Positions 39,078 to 49,253 of a stretch of 64,000 nucleotides of DNA are shown here, piece after piece. The DNA comes from Caldicellulosiruptor naganoensis (GTDB taxonomy: Bacteria; Bacillota; Thermoanaerobacteria; Caldicellulosiruptorales; Caldicellulosiruptoraceae), in contig NZ_CP113864.1 in NCBI RefSeq assembly GCF_026914285.1, positions 1,016,001 through 1,080,000 on the forward strand, written 5' to 3'. A model generated the notes under the pieces. It was given only the letters and a program-made list of their open reading frames with translations. It ran no database searches and was not told where the DNA came from. Both the position numbers and the translations under genes were made by a program. Numbering within the stretch: the first letter of the stretch is position 1; every line of letters starts with the position of its first letter.

Positions 39078-39821
39078 ATGATTACCATTAAATCTGAAGC
39101 TGAACTTGATAGCATGAGATGTGCAGGTAAAATTGTTGCAAATGTTTTAAAAGAGTTAGAGAAGATAATAAGGCCTGGTATTACCACAAAGGAACTTGAT
39201 GAATTTGCTGAAGAATATATAATTAAAAATGGCGGGATACCATCATTTAAAGGATTATATGGGTATCCTGCCTCCATATGTACTTCAGTCAATGACGAGG
39301 TAGTTCATGGGATTCCGAGTATGAGAAGACTGGAAAGTGGAGATATTATCAGTATAGATGTAGGAGTCTGTGTAGACGGGCTCCATGCTGATGCAGCAAG
39401 GACCTTTGCTGTTGGAGAAATTTCCGAAACAGCAAAGCTACTTATAAAAACTACTGAAGAAAGTTTTTTTGAAGGTATCAAAAACGCGGTTGCTGGCAAA
39501 AGAGTTGGCGATATCTCAAATAGTATTCAAAGATATGTAGAAAGCCGTGGCTTCAGTGTAGTGAGGGATTTGGTGGGACATGGGATTGGAAGAAAATTTC
39601 ATGAATCACCTCAAGTCCCTAACTTTGGGAAAGCTGGAGTTGGGATAAGGCTTATCAAGAACATGACATTGGCTATTGAACCAATGGTAAATGAGGGAAC
39701 TTTTAGGGTTTACACAGCAGAGGATGGTTGGACAGTCAAGACTCTTGATGGCAAGCTCTCTGCTCATTATGAAAATACTATTGTAATTACGGAGGGTTTG
39801 CCAGAGATAATTACATTATGA
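39078..39821 (+). CDS. map: Methionine aminopeptidase, type I
   Basis: 247 residues. Metal ligands in DVGVCVDGLHADAARTF, GHGIGRKFHESPQVPN, LAIEPM and SAHYENTIVIT. Removes initiator Met. Placed as usual between adk and infA. Confidence 0.96.
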   Translation: MITIKSEAELDSMRCAGKIVANVLKELEKIIRPGITTKELDEFAEEYIIKNGGIPSFKGLYGYPASICTSVNDEVVHGIPSMRRLESGDIISIDVGVCVDGLHADAARTFAVGEISETAKLLIKTTEESFFEGIKNAVAGKRVGDISNSIQRYVESRGFSVVRDLVGHGIGRKFHESPQVPNFGKAGVGIRLIKNMTLAIEPMVNEGTFRVYTAEDGWTVKTLDGKLSAHYENTIVITEGLPEIITL

Positions 39822-39833
39822 GGTGTTTTTCAA

Positions 39834-40103
39834 ATGGATCTTCAGATAGGGCAGATAGTTCTGTCCAAAATGGGTAGGGATAAAAATAGGTTCTTTATCA
39901 TATTTGACATAACCGAGGATGGTTATGTATATCTTGTAGATGGAAAGTTGAGGAAGATTAAAAAACCCAAGAAGAAAAAGATCAAACACATTGCGCCTAC
40001 AAAGTTTGTTTCTGAAGAGATAAAAGAGAAGATACTTAAGAAAAAACTTACTGATGCAGAGGTTGCAAAAGTAATAGAGGAATTTGAGAATAGAAAGGAA
40101 TAG
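39834..40103 (+). CDS. KOW-domain RNA-binding protein (L14e-like)
   Basis: 89 residues. N-terminal KOW-type barrel (QIGQIVLSKMGRDKNRFFII, YVYLVDGKLRKIKKPKKKK) and a charged helical tail. Often found between map and infA in Firmicutes; probably ribosome-associated but function not established. Confidence 0.85.
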   Translation: MDLQIGQIVLSKMGRDKNRFFIIFDITEDGYVYLVDGKLRKIKKPKKKKIKHIAPTKFVSEEIKEKILKKKLTDAEVAKVIEEFENRKE

Positions 40104-40117
40104 GGGGTTGATAAGCC

Positions 40118-40336
40118 TTGCCCAAGGAGGATGTCATTGAAGTAGAGGGGACTGTTATTGAAGCGTTGCCAAATGCTATGTTTCATGTTCAGCTTGACAA
40201 TGGACATAAAGTTCTTGCACATGTGTCTGGTAAATTGAGAATGAATTTTATTAGAATACTACCTGGTGATAGAGTTGTCGTACAACTCTCACCTTATGAC
40301 TTGACACGTGGCAGGATAGTCTGGAGGTCAAAATAA
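40118..40336 (+). CDS. infA: Translation initiation factor IF-1
   Basis: 72 residues from TTG. OB-fold with [39 protein letters not shown] and LTRGRIVWR. Confidence 0.97.
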   Translation: MPKEDVIEVEGTVIEALPNAMFHVQLDNGHKVLAHVSGKLRMNFIRILPGDRVVVQLSPYDLTRGRIVWRSK

Positions 40337-40365
40337 ACTCTTTTTAAAAAAGGAGGAAGAATAGA

Positions 40366-40479
40366 ATGAAGGTACGACCATCTGTAAAACCTATTTGCGA
40401 AAAGTGCAAGGTTATAAGAAGAAAAGGAAAGATAAGAATAATTTGCGAAAATCCTAAGCACAAACAAAGACAAGGTTAA
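40366..40479 (+). CDS. rpmJ: 50S ribosomal protein L36, zinc form
   Basis: 37 residues: [19 protein letters not shown] with the CxxC pair, then the third Cys in IICENPKH and the following His, completing the zinc site. AAGGAGGA precedes the ATG. Confidence 0.97.
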
Positions 40480-40502
40480 TTTTTTGGAGGTGAATTTTTA
40501 GA

Positions 40503-40877
40503 ATGGCAAGAATTGCAGGTGTTGACTTACCAAGAGAAAAAAGAGTTGAAATTGCGCTGACATATATATTTGGTATAGGGCTTTCGAGATCAAAACAGAT
40601 CTTAAGAGATACTGGTATTGACCCAAACAAGAGAGTAAAAGATTTGACTGATGATGAGGTTGCAAAGATAAGAGAGTATATTGATAAAAATTTCAAGGTC
40701 GAGGGCGAGCTTCGTGCAGAGATTGCAAGGAATATAAAAAGACTAATTGACATCAGATGCTACAGGGGCTTGAGACACTTAAGAGGCCTTCCTGTTCGTG
40801 GTCAGCGAACAAGGACAAATGCAAGAACCAGAAAAGGTCCAAGAAAAACTGTTGGTGTCATGAGAAAGAAATCATAA
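40503..40877 (+). CDS. rpsM: 30S ribosomal protein S13
   Basis: 124 residues. [20 protein letters not shown] and C-terminal [18 protein letters not shown]. Begins the alpha-operon part of the cluster. Confidence 0.97.
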   Translation: MARIAGVDLPREKRVEIALTYIFGIGLSRSKQILRDTGIDPNKRVKDLTDDEVAKIREYIDKNFKVEGELRAEIARNIKRLIDIRCYRGLRHLRGLPVRGQRTRTNARTRKGPRKTVGVMRKKS

Positions 40878-40896
40878 GAAGGAGGAGTAAATAAGA

Positions 40897-41289
40897 ATGG
40901 CAAAACCAGCAAGAAAAACAGTAAGACGTTCTGAGAGAAAAAATGTAGAAAAAGGTATCGCTCATATACATTCAACATTTAATAACACTATTGTGACAAT
41001 TACTGACCCGTCTGGGAATGCAATAGCATGGGCAAGCGGTGGAACATGCGGTTTTACAGGGACTAAAAAAGGAACACCTTTTGCTGCTCAGCTTGCAGCA
41101 GAAAAAGCTGCGAAGATGGCAATGGAACATGGTATGAGAACAGTTGAAGTATATGTAAAAGGGCCAGGAGCAGGAAGAGAGGCTGCAATAAGAGCACTTC
41201 AGGCGGCAGGGCTTGAAGTAACACTTATAAAGGATGTTACTCCAATTCCACACAATGGTTGCAGACCACCAAAAAGAAGAAGAGTATAA
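40897..41289 (+). CDS. rpsK: 30S ribosomal protein S11
   Basis: 130 residues. [20 protein letters not shown] and the C-terminal [18 protein letters not shown]. Confidence 0.97.
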   Translation: MAKPARKTVRRSERKNVEKGIAHIHSTFNNTIVTITDPSGNAIAWASGGTCGFTGTKKGTPFAAQLAAEKAAKMAMEHGMRTVEVYVKGPGAGREAAIRALQAAGLEVTLIKDVTPIPHNGCRPPKRRRV

Positions 41290-41315
41290 AAAATTTTGTT
41301 AGGAGGTGCTTTGAC

Positions 41316-41942
41316 TTGTCAAAGTATATCGGACCTGACTGCAGATTGTGCAGAAGAGAGGGAATGAAACTATTTTTGAAAGGTGATAGATGTTACACTG
41401 AAAAGTGTTCTTTTGCAAAAAGACCATATCCACCTGGTCAACATGGGCAAGAGAGGAAAAAACTTTCTGAGTATGGTATGCAGCTTAGAGAAAAGCAAAA
41501 GGTAAAGAGAATTTATGGAGTTTTAGAAACTCAATTTAGAAGATACTTTGAAATGGCTGAGAAAATGAAAGGTATTGTAGGTGAAAACCTTTTGTCTTTG
41601 CTGGAAAGAAGACTTGACAATGTTGTATACAGACTTGGCTTTGCATCATCACGTGGTGAGGCACGACTACTTGTTTCACATGCGCACTTTAAGGTAAATG
41701 GGAAGACTGTAAATATTCCATCTTATCTTGTTGAAGTTGGAGATGTGATTGAAGTAAAAGAAAAAAGCAAGTCAAAACCAAGATTTATTGAGATAAAAGA
41801 AAAATATGCAAAGAAACCATCACCAAAATGGCTTGCAAAAGATGCTGAGAATCTTGTAGGTAAAGTAATTGCTCTACCAGCAAGAGAAGATATTGATATG
41901 CCAATCAAAGAGCACTTGATAGTAGAGCTCTACTCCAAGTAA
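41316..41942 (+). CDS. rpsD: 30S ribosomal protein S4
   Basis: 208 residues from TTG 41316 ([20 protein letters not shown]). The N-terminal zinc site is intact (C-x2-C, then C and C in DRCYTEKC). The S4 RNA-binding domain [20 protein letters not shown] follows. The frame is open upstream to 41259 but AGGAGGTG supports the TTG. Confidence 0.96.
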   Translation: MSKYIGPDCRLCRREGMKLFLKGDRCYTEKCSFAKRPYPPGQHGQERKKLSEYGMQLREKQKVKRIYGVLETQFRRYFEMAEKMKGIVGENLLSLLERRLDNVVYRLGFASSRGEARLLVSHAHFKVNGKTVNIPSYLVEVGDVIEVKEKSKSKPRFIEIKEKYAKKPSPKWLAKDAENLVGKVIALPAREDIDMPIKEHLIVELYSK

Positions 41943-41997
41943 TAATGCCCTCACAAAAATGGTTTTTGTGTATTATTTTTAAGGAGGGTATATTAAG

Positions 41998-42972
41998 TTG
42001 ATTGAAATTCAAAAACCAACAATTAGGTGTGAAGAATTAAGCCCTAATCAAAAATATGGGCGATATGTGATTGAACCCCTGGAAAGGGGATATGGAATTA
42101 CAATTGGAAATGCTCTGAGGAGGGTTCTTTTGTCATCAATACCAGGTGCTGCTGTTACGGCAGTTAAGATAGATGGAGTTTTGCATGAGTTTTCCACTAT
42201 TCCTGGGGTATTAGAAGATGTCCCTGAGATTATTCTTAACCTAAAAGGCTTAGCAATCAAAATGTCCTCTCCTGGACCAAAGGTAATGTATATTGAAGCA
42301 CAGGGTGAGTGTGAGGTAAAGGCAAAGGATATAAAAGCAGATGCCGATATAGAGATTTGTAACCCTGAGCATCACATTGCGACACTTAACTCTGACGCGA
42401 GACTTTTTATGGAAATAACAGTAAATCAAGGGAAAGGCTATGTTCCTGCAGAGAAAAACAAACAACCAAACCAGCCAATAGGTGTGATTCCTGTTGATTC
42501 TATTTACACACCTGTTACCAAGGTAAATTACAGAGTTGAAAATACAAGAGTTGGTCAAGTAACAGATTATGACAAGCTTACGATGGAAATTTGGACAAAT
42601 GGCACTATCAGGCCAGACGAAGCCTTAACAGTGGCTGCAAAGATTTTAATCGAGCACTTTAACTTGTTTACTGACCTTTCAAATATTCCAACTAAAATTG
42701 AGACAGTTGTAAAACAAGAGCCGCCAAAGAGAAATAAACTTTTGGATATGACTATAGAAGAGCTTGAGCTTTCTGTCAGGTCATACAACTGTCTCAAGAG
42801 GGCAGGTATTAACACTGTTGAGGATTTAGTCAACAAGACAGAAGAAGAGATGATGAAGGTAAGAAACCTTGGTAAGAAATCCTTAGAAGAAGTCATTCAA
42901 AAGCTTCACAGCTTAGGTCTGAGCCTCAAAAAGAGCGATAGCACGCCGAAGGAGGAGGAAGAAGAAAAATGA
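41998..42972 (+). CDS. rpoA: RNA polymerase alpha subunit
   Basis: 324 residues from TTG. The N-terminal assembly domain contains [20 protein letters not shown]; the C-terminal domain, from about 250, has [20 protein letters not shown] and the [15 protein letters not shown] helix-hairpin-helix that binds UP elements. The stop overlaps the rplQ start (ATGA). Confidence 0.97.
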   Translation: MIEIQKPTIRCEELSPNQKYGRYVIEPLERGYGITIGNALRRVLLSSIPGAAVTAVKIDGVLHEFSTIPGVLEDVPEIILNLKGLAIKMSSPGPKVMYIEAQGECEVKAKDIKADADIEICNPEHHIATLNSDARLFMEITVNQGKGYVPAEKNKQPNQPIGVIPVDSIYTPVTKVNYRVENTRVGQVTDYDKLTMEIWTNGTIRPDEALTVAAKILIEHFNLFTDLSNIPTKIETVVKQEPPKRNKLLDMTIEELELSVRSYNCLKRAGINTVEDLVNKTEEEMMKVRNLGKKSLEEVIQKLHSLGLSLKKSDSTPKEEEEEK

Positions 42973-43310
42973 ATAAACTGAGAAAACTCAAAAGAGATAC
43001 TGACCACAGACAGGCGCTTATGAGAAACTTAGCAACATCGCTGTTCAAACACGGGAGAATTATGACAACAGAGGCAAAAGCAAAGGATTTGAGAAGAATA
43101 GCAGAAAAGCTCATCACCATAGCTAAAAAAGGCGACCTTGCATCATATAGAAGAGTGCTGAGTTACCTTTACGAAGAAGACGTTGCATATGACCTTTTCC
43201 AGAAAATTGCGCCAAGGTATCAAGGAAGAAATGGTGGTTATACAAGGATAATTAAGGTTGGTCCAAGAAAAGGCGACGGTGCTATGATGGTTTATATAGA
43301 GCTTGTGTAA
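42969..43310 (+). CDS. rplQ: 50S ribosomal protein L17
   Basis: 113 residues. [20 protein letters not shown] and [20 protein letters not shown]. Last gene of the cluster; a terminator follows immediately. Confidence 0.97.
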   Translation: MNKLRKLKRDTDHRQALMRNLATSLFKHGRIMTTEAKAKDLRRIAEKLITIAKKGDLASYRRVLSYLYEEDVAYDLFQKIAPRYQGRNGGYTRIIKVGPRKGDGAMMVYIELV

Positions 43311-43342
43311 GGTCAAAGGGGGCTTTACCTCTTTGACCTTTT
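43311..43342 (+). terminator. Terminator of the ribosomal supercluster
   Basis: GGTCAAAG (43311-43318) pairs with CTTTGACC (43331-43338), followed by TTTT. Confidence 0.88.
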
Positions 43343-43385
43343 GGTTTTTAAATTCATAATTTAATTAGCAAACAAAGTTTTGTTA

Positions 43386-43414
43386 TTTACAAAATCAAAA
43401 GAGTATGCTAATAT
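43386..43414 (+). promoter_or_regulatory. Promoter of the tRNA pair
   Basis: TTTACA (43386-43391), 17-bp spacer, TAATAT (43409-43414), with an overlapping TATAAT slightly downstream; 32 bp before tRNA-Gln. Confidence 0.6.
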
Positions 43415-43445
43415 AATAAACGCTTTTTGATTTTTGCAAAATCGC

Positions 43446-43519
43446 TGCGGGATGGTGTAATGGTAGCACAGGTGACTCTGGATCACCTTGTCTAGGTTCG
43501 AGTCCTAGTCCCGCAGCCA
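43446..43519 (+). tRNA. tRNA-Gln (anticodon CTG)
   Basis: 74-nt cloverleaf: acceptor TGCGGGA/TCCCGCA, D-arm with AATGGTAG, anticodon stem GGTGA/TCACC with loop CTCTGGA (anticodon CTG), T-loop GTTCGAGTC, and encoded CCA. Confidence 0.95.
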
Positions 43520-43524
43520 AAAGT

Positions 43525-43600
43525 GGCCCTATCGTCTAGAGGCCTAGGACACCGCCCTCTCACGGCGGAGACAGGGGTTCGAATCCCCTTAGGGCTACCA
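43525..43600 (+). tRNA. tRNA-Glu (anticodon CTC)
   Basis: 76-nt cloverleaf: acceptor GGCCCTA/TAGGGCT with a G-U first pair, anticodon stem CCGCC/GGCGG with loop CTCTCAC (anticodon CTC), T-loop GTTCGAATC, encoded CCA. 5 bp after tRNA-Gln, same transcript. Confidence 0.95.
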
Positions 43601-43625
43601 TTAATACTCACAAAAGAAGATGTTT

Positions 43626-43661
43626 AGTCTGTCCTATAATTCGAAAAAGGACAGACTATTT
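43626..43661 (+). terminator. Terminator of the tRNA pair
   Basis: AGTCTGTCC (43626-43634) pairs with GGACAGACT (43649-43657), followed by ATTTT. Confidence 0.8.
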
Positions 43662-43667
43662 TGTTAT

Positions 43668-45153
43668 GGCTCTTTGTCAAGAGATGGGGTGGGTATTCTG
43701 AATGCCCACCTTTTTTAGTTTTATCAACCAAGCATTAATTGTAATATATGCCTATTACAGGTAAGCAATTTTAAAAACTCAATCCTACCTTTACCCGCTA
43801 CTTTTGCGAGTTTTAATTATTCTCTTTACTTTATCCTAACTACCACAACTATATAATATCCTCTTTCTAAATCTCTCAAAATTTCTATACCCATATGCAT
43901 TTCTCTTTAAAACTTTTATCTTGTTGTTAAAACCTTCTGTTACACTATTTGTATATGGAACATCAAAAGAATTTACTATCTCTGAAAACCAGTTCCTAAA
44001 AACCTTTATGCATCTGCAAAATTCACAAAGACCACTTCTCTCTGCCGCCTCTATCCACTTTTTTAATTCAACTTTTGCTTCTGCTGAATTACTGCTTTCT
44101 AAAACTTTCCTGAATTCTTCCTTCAGTCTATGCGCTTTCCTTAAATCTCTACTGTACCAAAACATCACTTCTAACTCTTCTCTTTGCTCTGCTGTAAGTT
44201 CTTCATAAGACTTTAACAATAATTTCCTGCTCCTCTTAAAATACTTCCTTAAATTATCTTCTAATTCCTTTTGTACTCTTTTCCTTACATTTTCTAATGC
44301 CCAATAAACATATCTTGTAAAATGAAATTTGTCTATTACTATTTTCGCGTTTTTAAAATATATTTTTGCTGTCTCCACAAATTGTCTCCACATATCACAT
44401 ACAAAATACTTTACTTTATCCCTATCCTTCAATCTCTTAAAATATTCAATCAATACATCTTGTCTTCTGTCTCTTAAAATTTCTACTATCTGTTTTTTCA
44501 CGGGGTCTACAATTATACACTGATATTTAGCTCCACCTGCATTTCCTTTGAATTCATCTATGCATATCGCCTCAGAAGAAAAATCCTCTATCTTCCTGGT
44601 AGGATTTACATTGTCAAATAACCTCATAACTGTTGTTACTGATACATTTGTCTTTCTTGCTATTTCTTTCATACTGCTCAAGCTACTTAAGCTGACTTAT
44701 AATGTATGCTGCTAATCTATTTGTCATTCTTTGACGCTTGCCCAAAAAATTTATGTGTTCAAAAAATTTCTTTCCACATTCTTTGCAAACATATCTTCGC
44801 TTCCTTAAAACTAAATATGTTCTCTTACCCATTATTGGTATGTCCTTTACTCTTTGGACACGATAATCATGTATCTTGCTTGTGATACTGCCACATTTAG
44901 GACACTTGTGAGGTTTTTGCGCCTGACTTATATGGAGTTCTACTTCATTTTCGCTTTCTACTACTTGGTTGGTGGAGAATGATATCTTTTGATTTCAAAA
45001 GTTCTGTGATATAATTATGATTAAGCACATATTCTGGATGCCTTCTTTCTTTTGTGTTTTTTTTATACCTAAAAACAATTTTAATTATAGCAGGCATTCA
45101 GAATAAGTGCTATATTTTTTCTTTTCTTACCACCCCAATTTTATTATAGAGCC
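43668..45153 (-). mobile_element. ISL3-family insertion sequence, degenerate
   Basis: About 1486 bp bounded by imperfect inverted repeats of roughly 26 bp: both ends begin GGCTCT and share GGGGTGG after a variable centre; TATTCTGAATGCC recurs further in on both sides. It carries an ISL3 transposase gene broken by frameshifts. No 8-bp direct repeat is visible at the ends. Its right edge meets the N-terminally truncated phosphatase-like gene at 45154. Confidence 0.8.
43836..45030 (-). pseudogene. ISL3-family transposase, frameshifted
   Basis: The C-terminal 281 codons (43836-44681) contain the DDE region: ICIDEFKG, KYFVCDMWRQFVETA, VIDKFHFTRYVYWALE and NSVTEGFNNKIKVLKR. Upstream, in another frame, lies the N-terminal zinc finger (HKCPKCGSITS, YVCKECGKKF) ending in AAYIISQL; one extra A near 44687 separates it from SSLSSMKEIA. 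A further frame change near 44970 separates the zinc finger from ITELLKSKDIILHQPSS. With at least two lesions the element cannot make its own transposase. Confidence 0.8.
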
Positions 45154-45802
45154 GAAAAAATCTTTAATTGCTGAGTTTTGGAAGCAATTAGAAAAGAAGA
45201 GTGTGTCTCGAAATCAAGTATTGGAGAAACTTAAGAAGGTATTCGGAGATGACAAAGTAGGGCGTGCAATAGTTTCTGCTATAACAAAGCCTTCCTCGCA
45301 GCCGCGAAAAGGTGAACCTTTTTACAATGCAAAGTCATCAATTGACGTCTTCTATGGGGACAAAGCAAGACCTGCCAGTGAGGTAGGAAAACTTGCACTG
45401 GACAGCATAGACAAATATGGCAAAGGACGTTTCTTCGCCTTTTTCCATTTCGGTGATCCTGATACAGCAGGTCACAAGTACGGAGAAAATTCTCAGGAGT
45501 ACTCAAACGCTATAATAGAAGTAGATAAGTGGCTGGGTCGCATAGTAGAAAAGCTTAAAGCGTTAGGTATATATAATGAGACACGTATTTACGTGACTTC
45601 AGACCATGGCTTTGATGAAGGCAAGACTACTCATTCTATGGCTTCCGATGTATTTTTTGCTACCAACGATGCTGAGATTAAGCGTAGAGGCGACCAGAGA
45701 GATATAGTGCCCACAATTCTTGTACGAATGGAAGTTGATGTTTCCAGATTTAACCCTCCACTTCCAGGCAGGCTTCTAACAGAACCAGAAAGATCTTGGT
45801 AA
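45154..45802 (+). pseudogene. Alkaline-phosphatase-superfamily gene, N-terminus lost at the ISL3 boundary
   Basis: An open frame of about 215 codons beginning exactly at the ISL3 edge. It has FFAFFHFGDPDTAGHKYGEN and RIYVTSDHGFDEGKTTHS, the metal-binding Asp/His motifs of nucleotide pyrophosphatase/phosphodiesterase-type members. The first metal-binding and nucleophile region is absent, so it cannot be active. Base and codon use (CGT/CGC codons, higher GC) differ from neighbours, suggesting a transferred gene later cut by the IS. Confidence 0.75.
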
Positions 45803-46040
45803 GTTTGAAGTTCTTTTACTCATTATTGTTCTAACAAAATTTTTGTTACCTGAGCATTGGTTTACGGGGGCATGCAAGATGTAGCCCCCGGCCAGTGTGC
45901 AGGAAAGCAAAAAATTAATACCCACGTAAGTAGTCAGTTAATATAAGAGGTAGTAAAAGAATGTATAGTTCTACAGAAAGTATTTTTTTCAATATAATTA
46001 ACCTCATTTTGAAATTTTACTTTAAGTTTCTTTCAATTCT
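45803..46040. other. Non-coding gap with one GC-rich hairpin
   Basis: No credible reading frame. GGGGGC (about 45866-45871) pairs with GCCCCC (about 45884-45889) around a 12-nt loop; no T-run follows on either strand, so it is not an obvious terminator. Confidence 0.4.
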
Positions 46041-46951
46041 TCAATAAACAACAACATTATTCTTACCATTCTTTTTAGCCTCATACAGCTTACTATCAAC
46101 AAGTTTTATAAATGTTTCGATGTTAAGCTTTTTTGGGTCAGTTTCAGTGTTTTTTACACAATATACTCCAAAGCTTGCTGTTATCTTTATGTTGATATCA
46201 TCGTATTTGAAAACTTTTTTCTCAATTAATTGTCCAGTTTTTCAGCTAATTTGTATCCGCCTTCTTCATTAGTATTATTAGCTACAATTAGAGACTCATC
46301 TTCACTGTATCTTGCAACCCAATCACTTCCTTTTCTTACGGAGCCCTTCAGAATACTTGCAAAGTCTTTTAGGACTTTATCTCCTATCAAGTGACCATAC
46401 GTGTTATTTATTTCTTTAAAACCATCAATGTCAGTCATGATAATGCAAATTGGATAGCCAAACATTATACTTCGAGTTATATCAGAGAACAACATCTTTG
46501 CAATGTACCTTCTATTGTACAAACCTGTGAGTTCATCAACAATTACTTGAGTGCTTATTTCGTCGAGATATGCTTTGATGGTTGGTGAGGTATTGCTTCC
46601 TTCGTTGAGTATGTATCCTTTCTGAGTAATGTCTTTTATTATCTCAACGATGATAGTATCTGAATTCACTTCTTTAAAGGGAGATGCGATAACAAGATAT
46701 AGCTTGCCTTTCCAATTTACTATTTCAAATAAGCTATCGTTTTGAGTATATGCTTTTATTGCAATACATCGTGTACATGGCTTAGGCTGTTTACAAAAAA
46801 CATAGCACATTTCTTCTTTCAGATCGAAATTTTCATTATGTAGAGTTGCAAGAGAAACTTTTCTTACTGAGTCAACTACTCTTATGATATCGTATAAGTT
46901 TTTGAATTTTGGCAGGCTGTTAACTATTTTCAATAACTCTTCCTCAAGCAT
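46041..46951 (-). pseudogene. GGDEF-domain protein with degenerate active site and a frameshift
   Basis: N-terminal PAS-like sensor of about 140 residues with a Cys cluster (CYVFCKQPKPCTRC), then a GGDEF fold (VDELTGLYNRRYI, IIMTDIDGFKEIN, GHLIGDKVL). The signature itself reads SEDES instead of GGDEF, so cyclase activity is unlikely. The frame stops at 46226; one more A in the run before CTGGACAA would continue it through INIKITASFGVYCV to 46041. ATG 46951 with AGGGTGA is the likely start; the frame is open to TTG 46993. It follows the GGDEF-EAL gene by about 50 bp. Confidence 0.8.
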
Positions 46952-46998
46952 TTTAGTCACCCTTTTAAGGGACGAGTTTAGTATTTGATCCAAAGGTT

Positions 46999-48729
46999 CT
47001 AATGCATTCCTTTTAGAAAAGCCACAATTTCTTCTATTTTCATAGGTTTTGCAAATAAATATCCCTGCACTTCGTCACAACCCAAGTCTTTTAATATCTC
47101 ATACTGTTCTTTTCTTTCCACTCCTTCTGCAACTGTTTTTAGGTTGAGTTCTTTCGCCATGTGTATAATGTTTTTGACAATTACATACTCACTCCCCCAA
47201 AAATCAATCCTGTCAATAAATTTTTTATCAATCTTTAAAGCATTTATTGGAAGACTAAGCAGGAGTTCAAGGAATGAAAAACCTGTTCCGAAATCATCGA
47301 TAGAAATCTTTATACCTAAATCATTTAATTTTCTAAATATTGACTTAGAAAGTTCAATATCATTAAGAATTATCTTTTCAGTTATCTCAATTTCAATATC
47401 ACTTGGGCTTAAATTATATTTTTAAAGAGCCTCTTTTAAATTTGCAACCATATTATAGAACGCAAATTCTTTCCCAGAAAGATTTATTGCAATAGGTTTT
47501 GTATCCAATCCTTCTTCTTTAAGAAAGCGTAGGTCATTGCATAGTGTGTCTATAATAAGCTTATTGAGTTCGTAAATCAAACCACTTTCTTCAGCAACAC
47601 TTAAAAATTTATCGGGAGTCAAAATACCTCTGTTAGAATTCCATCTAAGGAGGACTTCCAAACCCATAACCTTATGAGTATCTGTAGAAAACTTTGGCTG
47701 ATAAACTAAAAAGAATTGCCTTTTTTGAATACCTTTTAAAATCTCAGTTTCTAATTCAACTCTCTGTAAAATACTTTCAGTAATTTCAGTACTGTAAAAT
47801 TCATACTGTTCTTTTCCAGATTCTCTTGCATTTCTCTTAGCTTGGGTCAAAGCAGCTTCAGCATTTTTCAAAAGTTCTGAAGAATTTTGTCTATCTTCAG
47901 GATAACCTGCTATTCCTATATTGATAGTTGCAAAAAATGTTTTACCCATTACATTCCAAGCTTTTGTAAACCTATCTATCAGCTCTAAAGACTTGTTTAC
48001 TATAAACTCTGTTTTAGCACATGTTGTAACAATTACAAACTCGTCACCACCAAATCGTCCTAATATCCATTCATGAGGAATTTTCTTTTTTATTTCCAAT
48101 GAAACTGCTTCTAAAAATTTGTCTCCAACTGTGTGACCAAATAGTTCGTTTATTATTCCTAATTCGCTTATCTCAATAAACATTATCCAGAAATTTGAGT
48201 TGACCGTTTTGGCCCTGCTAATTCTCTCTTCTATTATTTCGCTTATATGATATTTATTTGGCAGCTTTGTGACATCAACGTAATAAGCCAAAAATTCAAT
48301 ATACCTATTAGCGTCTATATTCCTCACCACTGTAGTAGTCACATCTTCAAAAAATCCTATGATCTTGTTTGGTATATCATTGTCGTAAATTACCACAGTT
48401 GATATCAAAATCCATTTGCCATTTCTTAGGTTTACCTTTAGCGAGAATCCTTTATCTTTAGCTTTAATAGTTTTTTTAATTGTCTCAACCAAATAATCAT
48501 AATCTTCTTGATTTAAAACTTTTTTACTTTGCTTAGAAATATTACGGCTATCTCTTATGACAAAAGCTTCTTCGCCATTTGAAATGTAAAGCTGAGAATT
48601 CTTTAAATCGTATATCCAAAAACCTCTTTTTGAAGTCAGAACAATTTTGTTAAAAATATTTTGTGAATGGTCTAAAATTCTAAAATCACCTATATGTAAT
48701 GGTACAAGGTAGTTACAACGATCTTGCAT
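46999..48729 (-). pseudogene. PAS-GGDEF-EAL protein broken by an in-frame TAA
   Basis: 576-codon frame. PAS-like sensor (about 20-140), GGDEF domain with intact RFGGDEFVIV and an EAL domain beginning LVYQPKFS and GLEVLLRW. TAA at 47422-47424 falls in the EAL domain right after NLKEAL; the same frame then continues with KYNLSPSDIEIEITE, SIDDFGTGFSFL, LKIDKKFI and TVAEGVER to 46999. One sense-to-TAA change therefore removes the phosphodiesterase catalytic half. GAAAGGAG precedes ATG 48729. Cyclase activity of the truncated product remains possible. Confidence 0.83.
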
Positions 48730-49072
48730 AGATCACATTCTCCTTTCGAAAAAATATATGTATAAGAACTAAACAGGATTAGGTTTTACATTTCCTAGGT
48801 GTCTGGCAATAAGAACAAATACACCTTCTATTCAAGGTTAGAAACATCCCATCGTTGTCTACCAGTTTCATCAACCAACGTTAACGCTTTTCTATCTACT
48901 TTCAGTATTCCTTTTAACGAATTCCTTATTTTGTATTGTCATCTTTCGCTAAATTTTTCTTTTTTGTTATATCTCAAGCTTGCTTCTTTTGCTATATTCC
49001 TGTAATTTCCTCCCTTTTTTCTTTTTTCATTACATAACATATTATCCCATTTTTTAAGATCCTTTTCAATAG
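48730..49072. other. Degraded stretch, no intact gene
   Basis: Interrupted frames only. On the minus strand short coherent pieces appear (GGNYRNIAKEASLRYNKKE and, in a shifted frame, LKVDRKALTLVDETGRQRW), which look like a decayed coding sequence I do not recognise. Confidence 0.35.
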
Positions 49073-49253
49073 AGAAGTCTGATAGTATATGAGAATCTAA
49101 AAAGACCTTTTTATATTTTCTTTGGTTTTTAGCTTGCTGAAATACAGTGATGTAAAGAACATATGTGAAAAAGGTTTAAGCGATGGACCTGGGTATAAAG
49201 ACGAAAGTTATATACCTATGTTTATTTGTGCACTCAGCAATAAGCACTATTTT
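49073..49253. repeat. 181-bp direct repeat, left copy (target duplication of IS copy 2)
   Basis: Identical, as read by eye, to 51236-51416 and directly abutting the IS terminus at 49254. Begins AGAAGTCTGATAG and ends GCACTATTTT. Confidence 0.93.
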
